Of a stretch of 39,741 bases of DNA, positions 1 through 9,746 are shown in pieces. Positions within the stretch are counted from its first letter, which is position 1, and each line of letters opens with the position of its first letter. The notes beneath the pieces are model-generated. The model was given only the letters and a program-made list of their open reading frames with translations. It was not told where the DNA came from and made no database searches. The position numbers and the translations under genes are program-made. The stretch is taken from positions 1-39,741 of the forward strand of contig MNEG01000156.1 of assembly GCA_001917585.1 (NCBI GenBank), in the 5' to 3' direction. This DNA comes from Candidatus Rokubacteria bacterium 13_1_40CM_68_15. Lineage in GTDB: Bacteria; Methylomirabilota; Methylomirabilia; Rokubacteriales; CSP1-6.

Positions 1-1260
1 CAGCAGACGGACTCGTACTTCGTCGTCGCCCATCTCCACTACGTCCTCATCGGCGGCAGCCTCTTCGGCCTCTTCGCGGGCGCGTACTACTGGTGGCCGA
101 AGATCACCGGCCGTCTCCTCGACGAACGGATGGGCCGCTGGCAGTTCTGGCTGCTCTTCCTCGCCTTCAATCTCACGTTCTTCCCCCAGCACTACCTCGG
201 CGCGGCCGGCATGCCCCGGCGCATCTACACCTATCCCCGCGGCGTGGGCTGGGAGCTGTGGAACCTGGTCTCTTCGCTCGGCGCCTTTGGCATCGGCCTG
301 GCCGTCCTGCTCTTCGCCATCAACGCCGTCCGCAGCCTGCTTCGGCCGGCTGCCGCGCCCGGCGATCCGTGGGACGGCCGCACGCTCGAGTGGCGGACCT
401 CGTCACCGCCGCCGCCGCACAACTTCGACACGATCCCCCCCGTCTACGGCCGTGACACGTTCTGGCGAGAGAAGCAGAACCCCGCCCGCGCGGCGCTGGC
501 CCCGACCAGCACCGAAGTGCACGGCATCCATCTCTCCGCACCGTCGTACTGGCCCATCGTGATCGCCCTCGGCATCCTCATCGCGGCGGTGGGCGTGCTG
601 GTGAATCTCGGTCTCGTCATCGCCGGCGGCCTGCTCACCGTCGTCGGCGCGCTCAGCTTCGCGCTCGAGCACCACCGCAATCCGGCCCACGAGCACCAGC
701 TGGGCCCGCTCGGCATCGATCACCGCAAGGTGGGGATGTGGATCTTCATCGGCTCGGAATGCATGTTCTTCGGCATGCTGATCGCGACCTACATGGCCTA
801 CAAGGGCCGGAGCGTGGTGGGCCCGTATCCGCACGAGATCCTCAACATCCCGGTGACCAGCATCAGCACGTTCGATCTCCTGATGTCGAGTCTCCTCATG
901 GTCCTGGCGCTGGCCGCCGTGCAGCGAGGCGATCGCATTCAGTCGCGGCTGTGGCTGGCCGGGACGGCCCTCTTCGGTCTCATCTTCCTCGGCTTCCAGG
1001 CCTACGAGTTCACGGCGTTCGTTCACGAAGGCCTCACGCTCCAGCAGAACCTCTTCGGCTCGACCTTCTTCGTGCTCACCGGCCTTCACGGCGCCCACGT
1101 GAGCCTCGGCGTGCTGTGGCTGCTCGTGTTGCTCGTCCTCGACCTGCGCGGCCGCCTGGGCGCCGCCGACAGCATCAAGGTGGAGATCGCCGGGCTCTAC
1201 TGGCATTTCGTCGACGTCGTGTGGATCGTGATCTTCACCCTGGTCTACCTGGTGCCGTGA
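1..1260 (+). CDS. ctaD/ctaE: Cytochrome c oxidase subunit I/III fusion, 5' end outside window
   Basis: The frame is open from base 1, so the gene begins upstream. The first ~110 visible residues are the C-terminal helices of oxidase subunit I: AHLHYVL carries the histidines that ligand heme in this family, and FFPQHYLGAAGMPRR is a family signature. The chain then runs without a stop through a proline-rich linker into a complete subunit III-like part (EHQLGPLGIDHRKVGMW, LHGAHVSLG, and a final HFVDVVWIVIFTLVYL helix). Subunit I pumps protons and reduces O2 at the heme-copper site in the inner membrane; subunit III stabilises it. A I/III fusion is a known feature of some caa3-type oxidases. The following subunit IV and CtaG genes fit that class. 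The stop overlaps the next ATG (TGATG). Confidence 0.93.
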   Translation, partial: QQTDSYFVVAHLHYVLIGGSLFGLFAGAYYWWPKITGRLLDERMGRWQFWLLFLAFNLTFFPQHYLGAAGMPRRIYTYPRGVGWELWNLVSSLGAFGIGLAVLLFAINAVRSLLRPAAAPGDPWDGRTLEWRTSSPPPPHNFDTIPPVYGRDTFWREKQNPARAALAPTSTEVHGIHLSAPSYWPIVIALGILIAAVGVLVNLGLVIAGGLLTVVGALSFALEHHRNPAHEHQLGPLGIDHRKVGMWIFIGSECMFFGMLIATYMAYKGRSVVGPYPHEILNIPVTSISTFDLLMSSLLMVLALAAVQRGDRIQSRLWLAGTALFGLIFLGFQAYEFTAFVHEGLTLQQNLFGSTFFVLTGLHGAHVSLGVLWLLVLLVLDLRGRLGAADSIKVEIAGLYWHFVDVVWIVIFTLVYLVP

Positions 1261-1559
1261 TGGCCGAGCAACACAGTCACGCGTCGGTAGGGACCTATGT
1301 ACAGGTCGCCGTTCTGCTCGTCATCATCACAGCCCTCGAAGTCGGCGTGATCTACATTCGCCAGCTCACGCCGATCCTCATCCCGCTGCTCGTCGTCATG
1401 TCGGTGGCAAAGTTCACGCTGGTGGTCCTCTTCTTCATGCACCTGCGCTACGACGCGCGGCCTCTGGCCGCGCTCTTCGTCGGCTCTCTCACGATCGCCG
1501 TCGGCGTCGGCGTGGCGCTGGCAACGCTGACCGGCGCGTTTCTGGTGTTCGGACGGTGA
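1260..1559 (+). CDS. Cytochrome c oxidase subunit IV (caa3 type)
   Basis: A 99-residue membrane protein whose ATG overlaps the stop of the oxidase fusion gene, so the two are translationally coupled. Three hydrophobic segments are visible at about residues 12-32, 36-60 and 68-95. The phrase FTLVVLFFMHLRYD between helices 2 and 3 is typical of the prokaryotic COX4 family. The protein is a small accessory subunit of the terminal oxidase in the inner membrane, without redox centres. Position and family agree, so the call is firm although the sequence is short. Confidence 0.88.
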   Translation: MAEQHSHASVGTYVQVAVLLVIITALEVGVIYIRQLTPILIPLLVVMSVAKFTLVVLFFMHLRYDARPLAALFVGSLTIAVGVGVALATLTGAFLVFGR

Positions 1560-2302
1560 TTCATCCCGAGGCCGTCGCGCTGGTCGTCGCGCTCGGTGGC
1601 GCCTGGCTCGCCGGCTGGCGGGCGTTGGAGCGCCGAGGTTCCTCTGCTGGTCGCGCGCGGGCCGTGGCGTTCTTCGGGGGGCTCGCGGCGTTGACGGTGG
1701 CGCTCAACGGTCCCCTCCACGATCTCGCCGAACGCTCGCTCGTGACCGCCCACATGACCCAGCACCTGCTCCTCGTGCTCGTCGCGGCACCCTGCCTGCT
1801 GGCCGGTACGCTGCCGGTTCTGCTCGATCGCCTGCTGGCCCCTCGCGGCGTGCGGACGATCATGGCCGTGGCCACGCGGCCGGTCACAGCTCTCGGCGTC
1901 TACGCGGCGACGCTGATCCTCTGGCACCTGCCCGGACCGTACGGGCTCATGATCCGCTCCGATCCCTGGCACGTCGTGGCCCACATCACCCTCGTCGCGG
2001 CGGCGGTGCTCGCGTGGTGGCCCGTGGTGAGCCCTTCGCGCCTGCTTCCCGCGCTGCCGCCCGGCGCGCAGATTCTGTACGTGTTCGTCCTCGGGATGCC
2101 GATGACGGTGGTGGCCGCGATGATCACGGGCGCCGAGGTCGTGCTCTATCCGACCGCGAGCACGACGCCCATCGAGGACCAGCGCCTGGCCGGAATCCTC
2201 ATGTGGGTTCCCGCCGGCATCGTCCCCCTGATCGCGTTCACGATCGTGTTCTTCAGGTGGTGCGCCGCCGAGCCAGACGATGGCGCCGACTACACAAAGT
2301 AA
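1556..2302 (+). CDS. ctaG: Cytochrome c oxidase assembly protein CtaG (caa3 type)
   Basis: A 248-residue multi-spanning membrane protein of the caa3-oxidase CtaG family, needed for assembly of the oxidase and probably copper delivery. Start is GTG at 1556, overlapping the subunit IV stop by four bases. About seven hydrophobic helices are visible. Histidines in TAHMTQHLLLVL, LILWHLPGPYGL and WHVVAHITLVAAA occur at membrane positions typical of the family. This is the Bacillus-type CtaG and is unrelated to the Cox11-type copper chaperone that sometimes carries the same name. It closes the oxidase operon. Confidence 0.9.
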   Translation: MIHPEAVALVVALGGAWLAGWRALERRGSSAGRARAVAFFGGLAALTVALNGPLHDLAERSLVTAHMTQHLLLVLVAAPCLLAGTLPVLLDRLLAPRGVRTIMAVATRPVTALGVYAATLILWHLPGPYGLMIRSDPWHVVAHITLVAAAVLAWWPVVSPSRLLPALPPGAQILYVFVLGMPMTVVAAMITGAEVVLYPTASTTPIEDQRLAGILMWVPAGIVPLIAFTIVFFRWCAAEPDDGADYTK

Positions 2303-2417
2303 GGCCTACCATGCACAGGAAGCTGCGCGCCGAAGCGGCCTGCTCCGTGGCACTGCGATTGCACTCGGTCTCCTGCAGCCCGGGCATCCAGGCGAGACGG
2401 GCGGAAGGAGCACGGTT

Positions 2418-2624
2418 GTGGATGGAATGAAGGTTCAGTTTGTGCCGGTGGGCCGCACCCGCCGGGAATGGATGTGGAAAGCCCGAGACGAAAGCAGCAA
2501 CACCATCACGATCTCCGGCCGCTTCGATTCTCTCAGCGACGCCATGCGCGACGCGCGGGAGCAGTTCGAGGATGGGCTCCCGGGGCCTGACCTCGGGGAT
2601 GACGACGGGCCGTTCGCGGCCTGA
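2418..2624 (+). CDS. Small hypothetical protein
   Basis: A 68-residue acidic protein that I do not recognise. GTG at 2418 is chosen because AAGGAG (2405-2410) lies 7 bases upstream; ATG at 2427 is the in-frame alternative and would remove three residues. The middle (REWMWKARDESSNTITISG, then FDSLSDAMRDAREQFED) looks like a small beta-hairpin followed by an amphipathic helix, and the tail is rich in Asp. It stands alone between the oxidase operon and the sugar operon, with 115 bases upstream in which I see no clear promoter or terminator. No function is proposed. Confidence 0.55.
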   Translation: MDGMKVQFVPVGRTRREWMWKARDESSNTITISGRFDSLSDAMRDAREQFEDGLPGPDLGDDDGPFAA

Positions 2625-2682
2625 TCCGCCGGCCTGAGTCGCCGCGTCAACTTTCCAATCGGCGCTCCTTTTCTGCTCACCC

Positions 2683-2691
2683 TGGTATCAT
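2683..2691 (+). promoter_or_regulatory. Extended -10 upstream of ugd
   Basis: TGgTATCAT matches the extended -10 pattern TGnTATAAT with one mismatch. No good -35 is seen. A transcript from here would start only a few bases before the ATG at 2703, and no Shine-Dalgarno sequence precedes that ATG, so the mRNA may be nearly leaderless. Confidence 0.4.
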
Positions 2692-2702
2692 GATTCCCCG
2701 GC

Positions 2703-4013
2703 ATGAACATCTGCGTCGTGGGGACGGGTTACGTCGGTCTCGTGACGGGCGCTGTGTTCGCCGACCTTGGCAACGACGTCGTCTGTGTAGACAACCAGCC
2801 CGAGAAGGTGGCCGCCCTCCAGGCCGGGAAGATGCCGATCTACGAGCCGGGGCTGGAGGAGATGGTCGGCCGGAACGTCGCCGACGCCCGCCTCGCCTTC
2901 ACCACCGACCTCGCCGCGGCCGTCCGGCGCGCGCTGATCATCTTCATCACGGTCGGCACCCCGCCCAAGCCCGACGGCGAGACCGACCTCAGCGCGGTCG
3001 AGCAGGTCGCCGCCTCCATCGGCACGGCGATGGAGAAATATACCGTGATCGTGAACAAATCGACGGTCCCGGTGGGAACCGGTGATTTCGTCCGCGACGT
3101 CATCGCGCGGCACCAGCGCCAGCGCGTGCCGTTCGACGTGGTCTCCAACCCGGAGTTCCTGCGTGAAGGCTCGGCCATCGAGGACACCCTGCGGCCCGAC
3201 CGTATCGTCATCGGCGCCCCCAACCAGCAGGTCGCCATGACGCTGCTCGAGCTCTACGCGCCGCTCGAGCGGCCGATGATCATCACCGACGTGCCCTCGG
3301 CCGAGATGATCAAGTACGCGTCCAATGCGTTCCTCTCGACCAAGATCTCCTTCATCAACGCGATCGCCAACATCTGCGAGCTGGCCGGCGCCGACGTCAC
3401 TCAGGTCATCAAAGCCGTCGGCCTCGACGCCCGCATCGGTCACGCTTTTCTTCAGGCGGGCCTCGGCTACGGCGGAAGCTGCTTTCCGAAGGACACCGAC
3501 TCGCTCGTGCACACCGCCTCCACGCTCGGATACGATTTCCGACTGCTGCGCGCGGCCATCGACGTCAATCGCGAGCGCGCCGAGCACTTCGTGGCCATGA
3601 TGGCCAAGGCGCTGTCGCCGCTCGACGACCGGGTGATCGCCGTGCTCGGCCTGGCCTTCAAGCCGAACACCGACGACATGCGCGAGGCCAAGAGCGTCGA
3701 GGTCATCTCCCGTCTCCTCGCGCTGGGCGCGCGGATCCGGGCCTACGACCCGGTGGCGATCCCGAATGCGCGCCGGGAGCTGGCGGCCGACGTCACCTAC
3801 TGCGACTCTGCCTACGAGGCGGCTACCGGCGCCGACGCGCTCGCCCTCGTGACCGAGTGGAACGAGTTCAAGTTCCTCAACCTGGAACGGGTGCGTGCCC
3901 TGATGCGTCGGCCGGTCGTCTTCGACGGCCGCAACGTGTGGGAGCCCGAGCGCATGCGTCGGCTCGGCTTCGAGTACCACTCGGTCGGCCGCCGGTCCGT
4001 CCTTCCTGCCTGA
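2703..4013 (+). CDS. ugd: UDP-glucose 6-dehydrogenase
   Basis: A full-length 436-residue member of the UDP-glucose/GDP-mannose dehydrogenase family; it oxidises UDP-glucose twice with NAD+ to UDP-glucuronate in the cytoplasm. The NAD-binding fold opens with [10 protein letters not shown] (residues 7-16). The catalytic cysteine is C260 in [11 protein letters not shown], and the conserved lysine region is [22 protein letters not shown]-terminal UDP-binding domain begins after [15 protein letters not shown]. It is the first gene of a nucleotide-sugar operon; the next gene, 4 bases on, uses its product, which supports the substrate assignment. Confidence 0.95.
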   Translation: MNICVVGTGYVGLVTGAVFADLGNDVVCVDNQPEKVAALQAGKMPIYEPGLEEMVGRNVADARLAFTTDLAAAVRRALIIFITVGTPPKPDGETDLSAVEQVAASIGTAMEKYTVIVNKSTVPVGTGDFVRDVIARHQRQRVPFDVVSNPEFLREGSAIEDTLRPDRIVIGAPNQQVAMTLLELYAPLERPMIITDVPSAEMIKYASNAFLSTKISFINAIANICELAGADVTQVIKAVGLDARIGHAFLQAGLGYGGSCFPKDTDSLVHTASTLGYDFRLLRAAIDVNRERAEHFVAMMAKALSPLDDRVIAVLGLAFKPNTDDMREAKSVEVISRLLALGARIRAYDPVAIPNARRELAADVTYCDSAYEAATGADALALVTEWNEFKFLNLERVRALMRRPVVFDGRNVWEPERMRRLGFEYHSVGRRSVLPA

Positions 4014-4017
4014 CTCG

Positions 4018-4953
4018 ATGCGAGTCCTGGTCACCGGCGGGGCCGGCTTCATCGGCTCGCACCTGTGCGAGTTCCTTCTCGGCCGGGGCGCCGAGGTCGT
4101 CTGCATGGACAACCTCATCACCGGCTCGGTCGAGAACATCGAGCACCTGCGCGGCCGGCCCGGCTTCGCGTTCGTGCGGCACGACGTCACCGAGTACATC
4201 GGCGTCGACGGCCCGGTCGACCTCATCCTTCACTTCGCCAGCCCGGCGTCGCCCCTCGACTATCTCGAGCTGCCGATCCAGACCCTGAAGGTCGGCGCAC
4301 TCGGCACCTACCGGGGGCTCGGCTTGGCCAAGGCGAAGAACGCGCGCTTTCTCCTCGCGTCGACGTCCGAGGTCTACGGCGATCCGCTCGTGCACCCCCA
4401 GCGCGAGGACTACTGGGGCAACGTCAACCCCATCGGCCCGCGTGGCGTGTACGACGAGGCCAAGCGCTACGCCGAGGCCATCACGATGGCGTACCATCGC
4501 GCCCACGGCGTGGACACCCGCATCGTCCGGATCTTCAACACGTTCGGCCCCAGGATGAGACTGAACGACGGCCGGGCGATTCCCGCGTTCATGTCCCAGG
4601 CCCTCACCGGCAAGCCGCTCACCGTCTTCGGTGACGGCTCCCAGACTCGCTCGTTCCAGTACATCGACGACCTCATCGAGGGCCTCTGGCGGCTGATGAA
4701 CAGCACGGTCCACGACCCGGTGAACATCGGCAATCCCCAGGAGATGACGCTCCTCGATCTGGCCAAGCGCATCATTCGCCTGGCGTCGTCCCAGAGTGAG
4801 ATCGTGTTCCGGCCGCTGCCGGTGGACGATCCCAAGGTCCGCCAGCCGGACATCTCGCGGGCGCGGGCGCTCCTGGGCTGGGAGCCACGCGTCGACGCCG
4901 AAGAAGGCCTCCGACTGACGCTCGAGTGGTTTCGCCGGAAACTCGGGGCGTGA
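4018..4953 (+). CDS. uxs: UDP-glucuronate decarboxylase (UDP-xylose synthase)
   Basis: A 311-residue extended short-chain dehydrogenase. It converts UDP-glucuronate, the product of the upstream gene, to UDP-xylose with tightly bound NAD+. GGAGFIGSH (7-15) is the NAD motif, Y145 and K149 in YDEAKRYAE are the catalytic pair, and [11 protein letters not shown] and NTFGPRM are hallmarks of the UXS subfamily. It lacks any transmembrane anchor. It begins 4 bases after ugd, and its stop overlaps the GTG of the next gene. The pair suggests that UDP-xylose or a derivative is used for surface glycans. Confidence 0.92.
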   Translation: MRVLVTGGAGFIGSHLCEFLLGRGAEVVCMDNLITGSVENIEHLRGRPGFAFVRHDVTEYIGVDGPVDLILHFASPASPLDYLELPIQTLKVGALGTYRGLGLAKAKNARFLLASTSEVYGDPLVHPQREDYWGNVNPIGPRGVYDEAKRYAEAITMAYHRAHGVDTRIVRIFNTFGPRMRLNDGRAIPAFMSQALTGKPLTVFGDGSQTRSFQYIDDLIEGLWRLMNSTVHDPVNIGNPQEMTLLDLAKRIIRLASSQSEIVFRPLPVDDPKVRQPDISRARALLGWEPRVDAEEGLRLTLEWFRRKLGA

Positions 4954-5882
4954 GGATCCTCGTCACCGGCGGCGCCGGCTTCATCGGTTCACACGTCGTG
5001 GACCGCCTGCTCGCCGATGGCCACCGTGTCGCCATCGTCGACAACCTGAGCTCCGGCCGTCGCGCCAACGTGAGCCCGGGCGCTACGCTGCACGTGTGCG
5101 ACATCCGTAGCCCGCATCTGGGCGCCATCGTGGCCGCCGAGCGACCGGACGCGGTCGTGCACACGGCCGCGCAGGCCGCGGTGGCGCGCTCGGTCGCCGA
5201 TCCCGCCTTCGACGCGGGAGTGAACGTCGTCGGCACCGCCAACTTACTCGAGGCGGCGCGGCGGGCGGGTGTCCGTCGCGTGGTGTACACCTCGACCGGC
5301 GGCGCCGCCTACGGCGACACCGACGTCCTGCCCACGCCGGAGGATCACCCGGCCCGGGCGACGTCGCCCTATGGCGTCTCCAAGGTCGCCGCCGAGCGCT
5401 ACCTCGAGTGCTGGACGGGACTGACCGGCGGCACGACGCTCGCGCTGCGTCTGGCGAACGTGTACGGTCCGCGCCAGAACCCTCACGGCGAGGCCGGCGT
5501 CATCGCCATCTTCTGTCATCGACTGCTGGCCCGCGAGGCCTGCCTCGTTTACGGCGACGGCGAGCAGACGCGCGACTACGTCTTCGTCGAGGACGTGGCC
5601 GACGCGATCGCCCGCGCGCTCGGCCGCTCCGATGCGACCGGCATCGCGAACATCGGTACCGGACTCGAGACCACCGTCAACGAGCTCTACCGGCGGCTGG
5701 CGAAGCTGGCGGGTGTCGGCACCACGTCCCGGAACGCGCCGGCGCGCGCGGGCGAGCAGCGGCGCAGCGTACTCGACGCCACGCGCGCCAAGACCATCCT
5801 GGGTTGGACGCCGGGAACCGCGCTCGACGATGGCCTGGCCCGGACGCTCGCCTGGTTCAAGCGCAACGTGGAGAGGAGGTGA
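4950..5882 (+). CDS. NAD-dependent epimerase, UDP-glucose 4-epimerase-like
   Basis: A 310-residue extended SDR epimerase/dehydratase. GTG at 4950 overlaps the uxs stop and gives the normal N-terminus [15 protein letters not shown]; a GTG at 4926 would add eight non-conserved residues. NAD motif at 7-13, catalytic Y141 and K145 in [11 protein letters not shown], and [15 protein letters not shown] typical of GalE-like 4-epimerases. It probably interconverts a UDP-hexose, UDP-uronate or UDP-pentose; given the two upstream genes, UDP-xylose/UDP-arabinose or UDP-glucuronate/UDP-galacturonate epimerisation are alternatives to UDP-glucose 4-epimerase. The family is clear, the substrate is not. Confidence 0.85.
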   Translation: MRILVTGGAGFIGSHVVDRLLADGHRVAIVDNLSSGRRANVSPGATLHVCDIRSPHLGAIVAAERPDAVVHTAAQAAVARSVADPAFDAGVNVVGTANLLEAARRAGVRRVVYTSTGGAAYGDTDVLPTPEDHPARATSPYGVSKVAAERYLECWTGLTGGTTLALRLANVYGPRQNPHGEAGVIAIFCHRLLAREACLVYGDGEQTRDYVFVEDVADAIARALGRSDATGIANIGTGLETTVNELYRRLAKLAGVGTTSRNAPARAGEQRRSVLDATRAKTILGWTPGTALDDGLARTLAWFKRNVERR

Positions 5883-5886
5883 CCCC

Positions 5887-6057
5887 GTGATCGACGAGGA
5901 GCTCAAGGCCATCCTGGTCTGCCCCGCGTGCAAGGGCGAGCTGAGATTCGAAGAGACGCGCATCATCTGCCCGGCGTGCCGCAAGGCCTACCCGATCCGC
6001 GACGGCATCCCGGTGATGCTGATCGAAGAGGCGCAACCCTGGAATCCGAGCGCGTGA
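5887..6057 (+). CDS. Trm112-family zinc-binding protein
   Basis: A 56-residue protein with two CPxC knuckles (CPACKGEL near residue 13 and CPACRKAYPI near residue 32) followed by DGIPVML, the standard bacterial Trm112/UPF0434 layout. GTG at 5887 is preceded by AGGAGGT inside the stop region of the upstream gene. Eukaryotic and archaeal Trm112 activate methyltransferases; the role of bacterial members is poorly defined, although they often sit beside lpxK, kdsB or other envelope-sugar genes. Here it lies between two nucleotide-sugar genes and its stop overlaps the next GTG. Confidence 0.8.
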   Translation: MIDEELKAILVCPACKGELRFEETRIICPACRKAYPIRDGIPVMLIEEAQPWNPSA

Positions 6058-7048
6058 GCGGCGCCGACGCGACTCAGGCCGTCATCCTCGCCGGTGGCCA
6101 GGGCACACGGCTGCGCCCACTGACGCTGATGCGCGCGAAGCCGGTCGTGCCCCTGTTGAATCGGCCGTTCCTCGCCTACCAGCTCGCGCTGCTCCGCGAC
6201 CACGGCGTCACCGACGTCATCCTCGCCTGCTCGTACCGCGTCGACGACGTCCGGGAGGCTCTCGGCGAGGCCGAGCACCTCGGTGTACGCCTGCGCTACG
6301 TGATCGAGACGGAGCCCCTCGGCACCGGCGGCGGCGTCCGCAACGCCGCCGACCTGACGCGGGGGACGGTGTTCGTGTTGAATGGCGACGTCCTCACCGA
6401 TGCCGATCTCACGATGATGCGCCGCTTCCACCAGGCCCGCGGCTCCCGCACGACCATCTTCCTCGTCCCGGTCGCGGACCCGCGCGCCTACGGGCTGGTC
6501 GAGACCAATGGCGGCGGGAGCTGCTGCGCCGGATCCCGCCCGGACGAGCCGTATCGATCGAACGCGAGTTCTTCCCGCAGCTCATCGCTGAGGGGGTGCC
6601 GTGCTTTGGCTTCACGATGGCGGCGTACTGGCGCGACATCGGCAGCCCGAGCGCCTACCGGGCGGCCCAGATGGACCTGCTCGACGGCCGCGTGCGGACG
6701 ACGCTCATGCCGCCTGGCGAGCGCCACGACGGCGCGTGGTTGGCGTCCGCGGTTCGCGGCGCCAAGGACCGGATCAGGGCCCCGGCCGTCGTCGGCGACG
6801 GCGTCGAGATCGGACGCGACGCCCAGGTGGGCCCGCGCGCCGTGCTCGGCTCCGGCTGCCGGATCGGTGCCGGCGCCCGCGTCGAGAACGCGGTTCTCTG
6901 GGAAGGCGTCCGCGTCGGCGAGGGGGCACGCCTCACCGATTGCGTCGTCGCCGCGGACGCCCGCATCGGCGCCCACGCCGAGATCGGCGCCGACGTGGTT
7001 CTCGAGCCGGGAGCGGTCGTCGCCGACCATGCGCGGCTGGGTGTCTGA
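6054..7048 (+). pseudogene. Sugar-1-phosphate nucleotidyltransferase, internal deletion with frameshift
   Basis: The first frame (from GTG at 6054) encodes a nucleotidyltransferase N-terminus: ILAGGQGTRLRPLT pyrophosphorylase loop, KPVVPLLNRPF, and LGTGGGVRNA through VLNGDVLTD to AYGLVETNGGG near 6518. The frame then becomes nonsense. A second frame takes over at once with ELLRRIPPG from 6518, IEREFFPQLIAEGVPCFG, YWRDIGSPSAYRAAQ, and a left-handed hexapeptide-repeat domain ending at 7048. Compared with intact GDP-mannose/glucose-1-phosphate nucleotidyltransferases, roughly 28 residues (including the EKP sugar-binding segment) are missing at the junction; the frame change requires a loss of 3n+1 bases, so about 85 or 88. 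Either a real lesion or an assembly fault. The intact form would make an activated sugar for the preceding enzymes. Confidence 0.8.
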
Positions 7049-7071
7049 GGCCGGGTCGGTCGGGGCCGGCG

Positions 7072-7080
7072 TGCTAAACT
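7072..7080 (+). promoter_or_regulatory. Extended -10 upstream of lepA
   Basis: TGcTAAACT is an extended -10 element ending 8 bases before the lepA ATG at 7089. Transcription would start at or within a base or two of the ATG, so lepA may have a leaderless mRNA. No Shine-Dalgarno sequence and no good -35 are visible. Confidence 0.45.
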
Positions 7081-7088
7081 GAGACGTT

Positions 7089-8879
<1,791 letters not shown>

Positions 8880-8881
8880 GA

Positions 8882-9601
8882 GTGGACGAGCGCAAGGCGG
8901 AGTTCCAGGCGACGGACGTTCGCGTCCCCGTGCCGGGGGCCCCCGAAACCGACGGCCAGACCGCGACCGGGGCCGTACCCAGGCGGCCCCGGAAGTCGCT
9001 CGTCCGGGAGTATGGCGAGGCGATCGTCATCGCCGTCCTGCTCGCCCTCGTCATCCGCACGCTGGTGGTCCAGGCCTTCACGATTCCGTCCGGATCGATG
9101 ATGGACACGCTGCTCGTCGGCGATTACATCCTCGTGAACAAGTTCCTCTACGGCCCCGAGATCCCGTTCACGGAATGGCGGCTGCCTGGTCTGCGCAGCC
9201 CGCACCGCGGCGACATCATCGTGTTCAAGTATCCTCAAGACGAGAAGCGGGACTTCATCAAGCGCATCGTGGCCACGCCGGGCGACCAGGTTCAGATCCG
9301 CGGCCACGACGTCTACGTCAACGGCAATCGGCTGGTCGAGCCCTACGTCAAGCCCGGACCGCCGCCGTTCGCCCACAGCGGCCAGGCGTACTGCGGGTAT
9401 GCCTACGGCTGTGATCCGACGCGCGTCCCCGCCGACTCCTACTTCGTGATGGGCGACAACCGCGACAACTCGCAGGACAGTCGGTACTGGGGGTTCGTGC
9501 GGAGGGAGAAGATCAAGGGCAAGGCCTTCCTGATCTACTGGTCGTGGGACAGCGACCGCCACTGGCTCCGCTGGTGGCGCCTCGGCAAGTACATCCCGTA
9601 G
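8882..9601 (+). CDS. lepB: Signal peptidase I
   Basis: A 239-residue type I signal peptidase that cleaves signal peptides of exported proteins at the outer face of the inner membrane. A polar N-terminus is followed by a single membrane helix (about residues 48-66). The catalytic serine is S72 in IPSGSMMDTL and the general-base lysine is K127 in DFIKRIVATPGD; MGDNRDNSQDSRYWG is conserved box E. GTG at 8882 is the start best placed after the lepA stop. IPSGSMMDTL has Asp where Pro is usual. Confidence 0.95.
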   Translation: MDERKAEFQATDVRVPVPGAPETDGQTATGAVPRRPRKSLVREYGEAIVIAVLLALVIRTLVVQAFTIPSGSMMDTLLVGDYILVNKFLYGPEIPFTEWRLPGLRSPHRGDIIVFKYPQDEKRDFIKRIVATPGDQVQIRGHDVYVNGNRLVEPYVKPGPPPFAHSGQAYCGYAYGCDPTRVPADSYFVMGDNRDNSQDSRYWGFVRREKIKGKAFLIYWSWDSDRHWLRWWRLGKYIP

Positions 9602-9612
9602 TCATGGTCACC

Positions 9613-9746
9613 GGGCGGGGGCACGGGCGACCCTGCTCGACCGCGTGCGTCAGGCGATGAATACGCAGACGCGATCCCCATCTCCACACGGCGCGCAGCC
9701 CTACCCGGAGGAAACGGGTTTCGCAGGGTCACCCGCGCCCCCACCC
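9613..9746 (+). repeat. 24-base inverted repeat across the 5' end of hemW
   Basis: The arm at 9613-9636 and the arm at 9723-9746 are inverted copies matching at 21 of 24 positions, separated by 86 bases. They span the start region and the proline-rich N-terminal extension of hemW. In RNA they could fold into a long hairpin that hides the start. They may also be the ends of a small non-coding element. No target-site duplication was recognised. Confidence 0.6.

Noticed and set aside
2688-4226. Minus-strand frame of 512 codons opposite ugd
   Set aside because: Antisense shadow of a clear UDP-glucose dehydrogenase gene; no recognisable domain.
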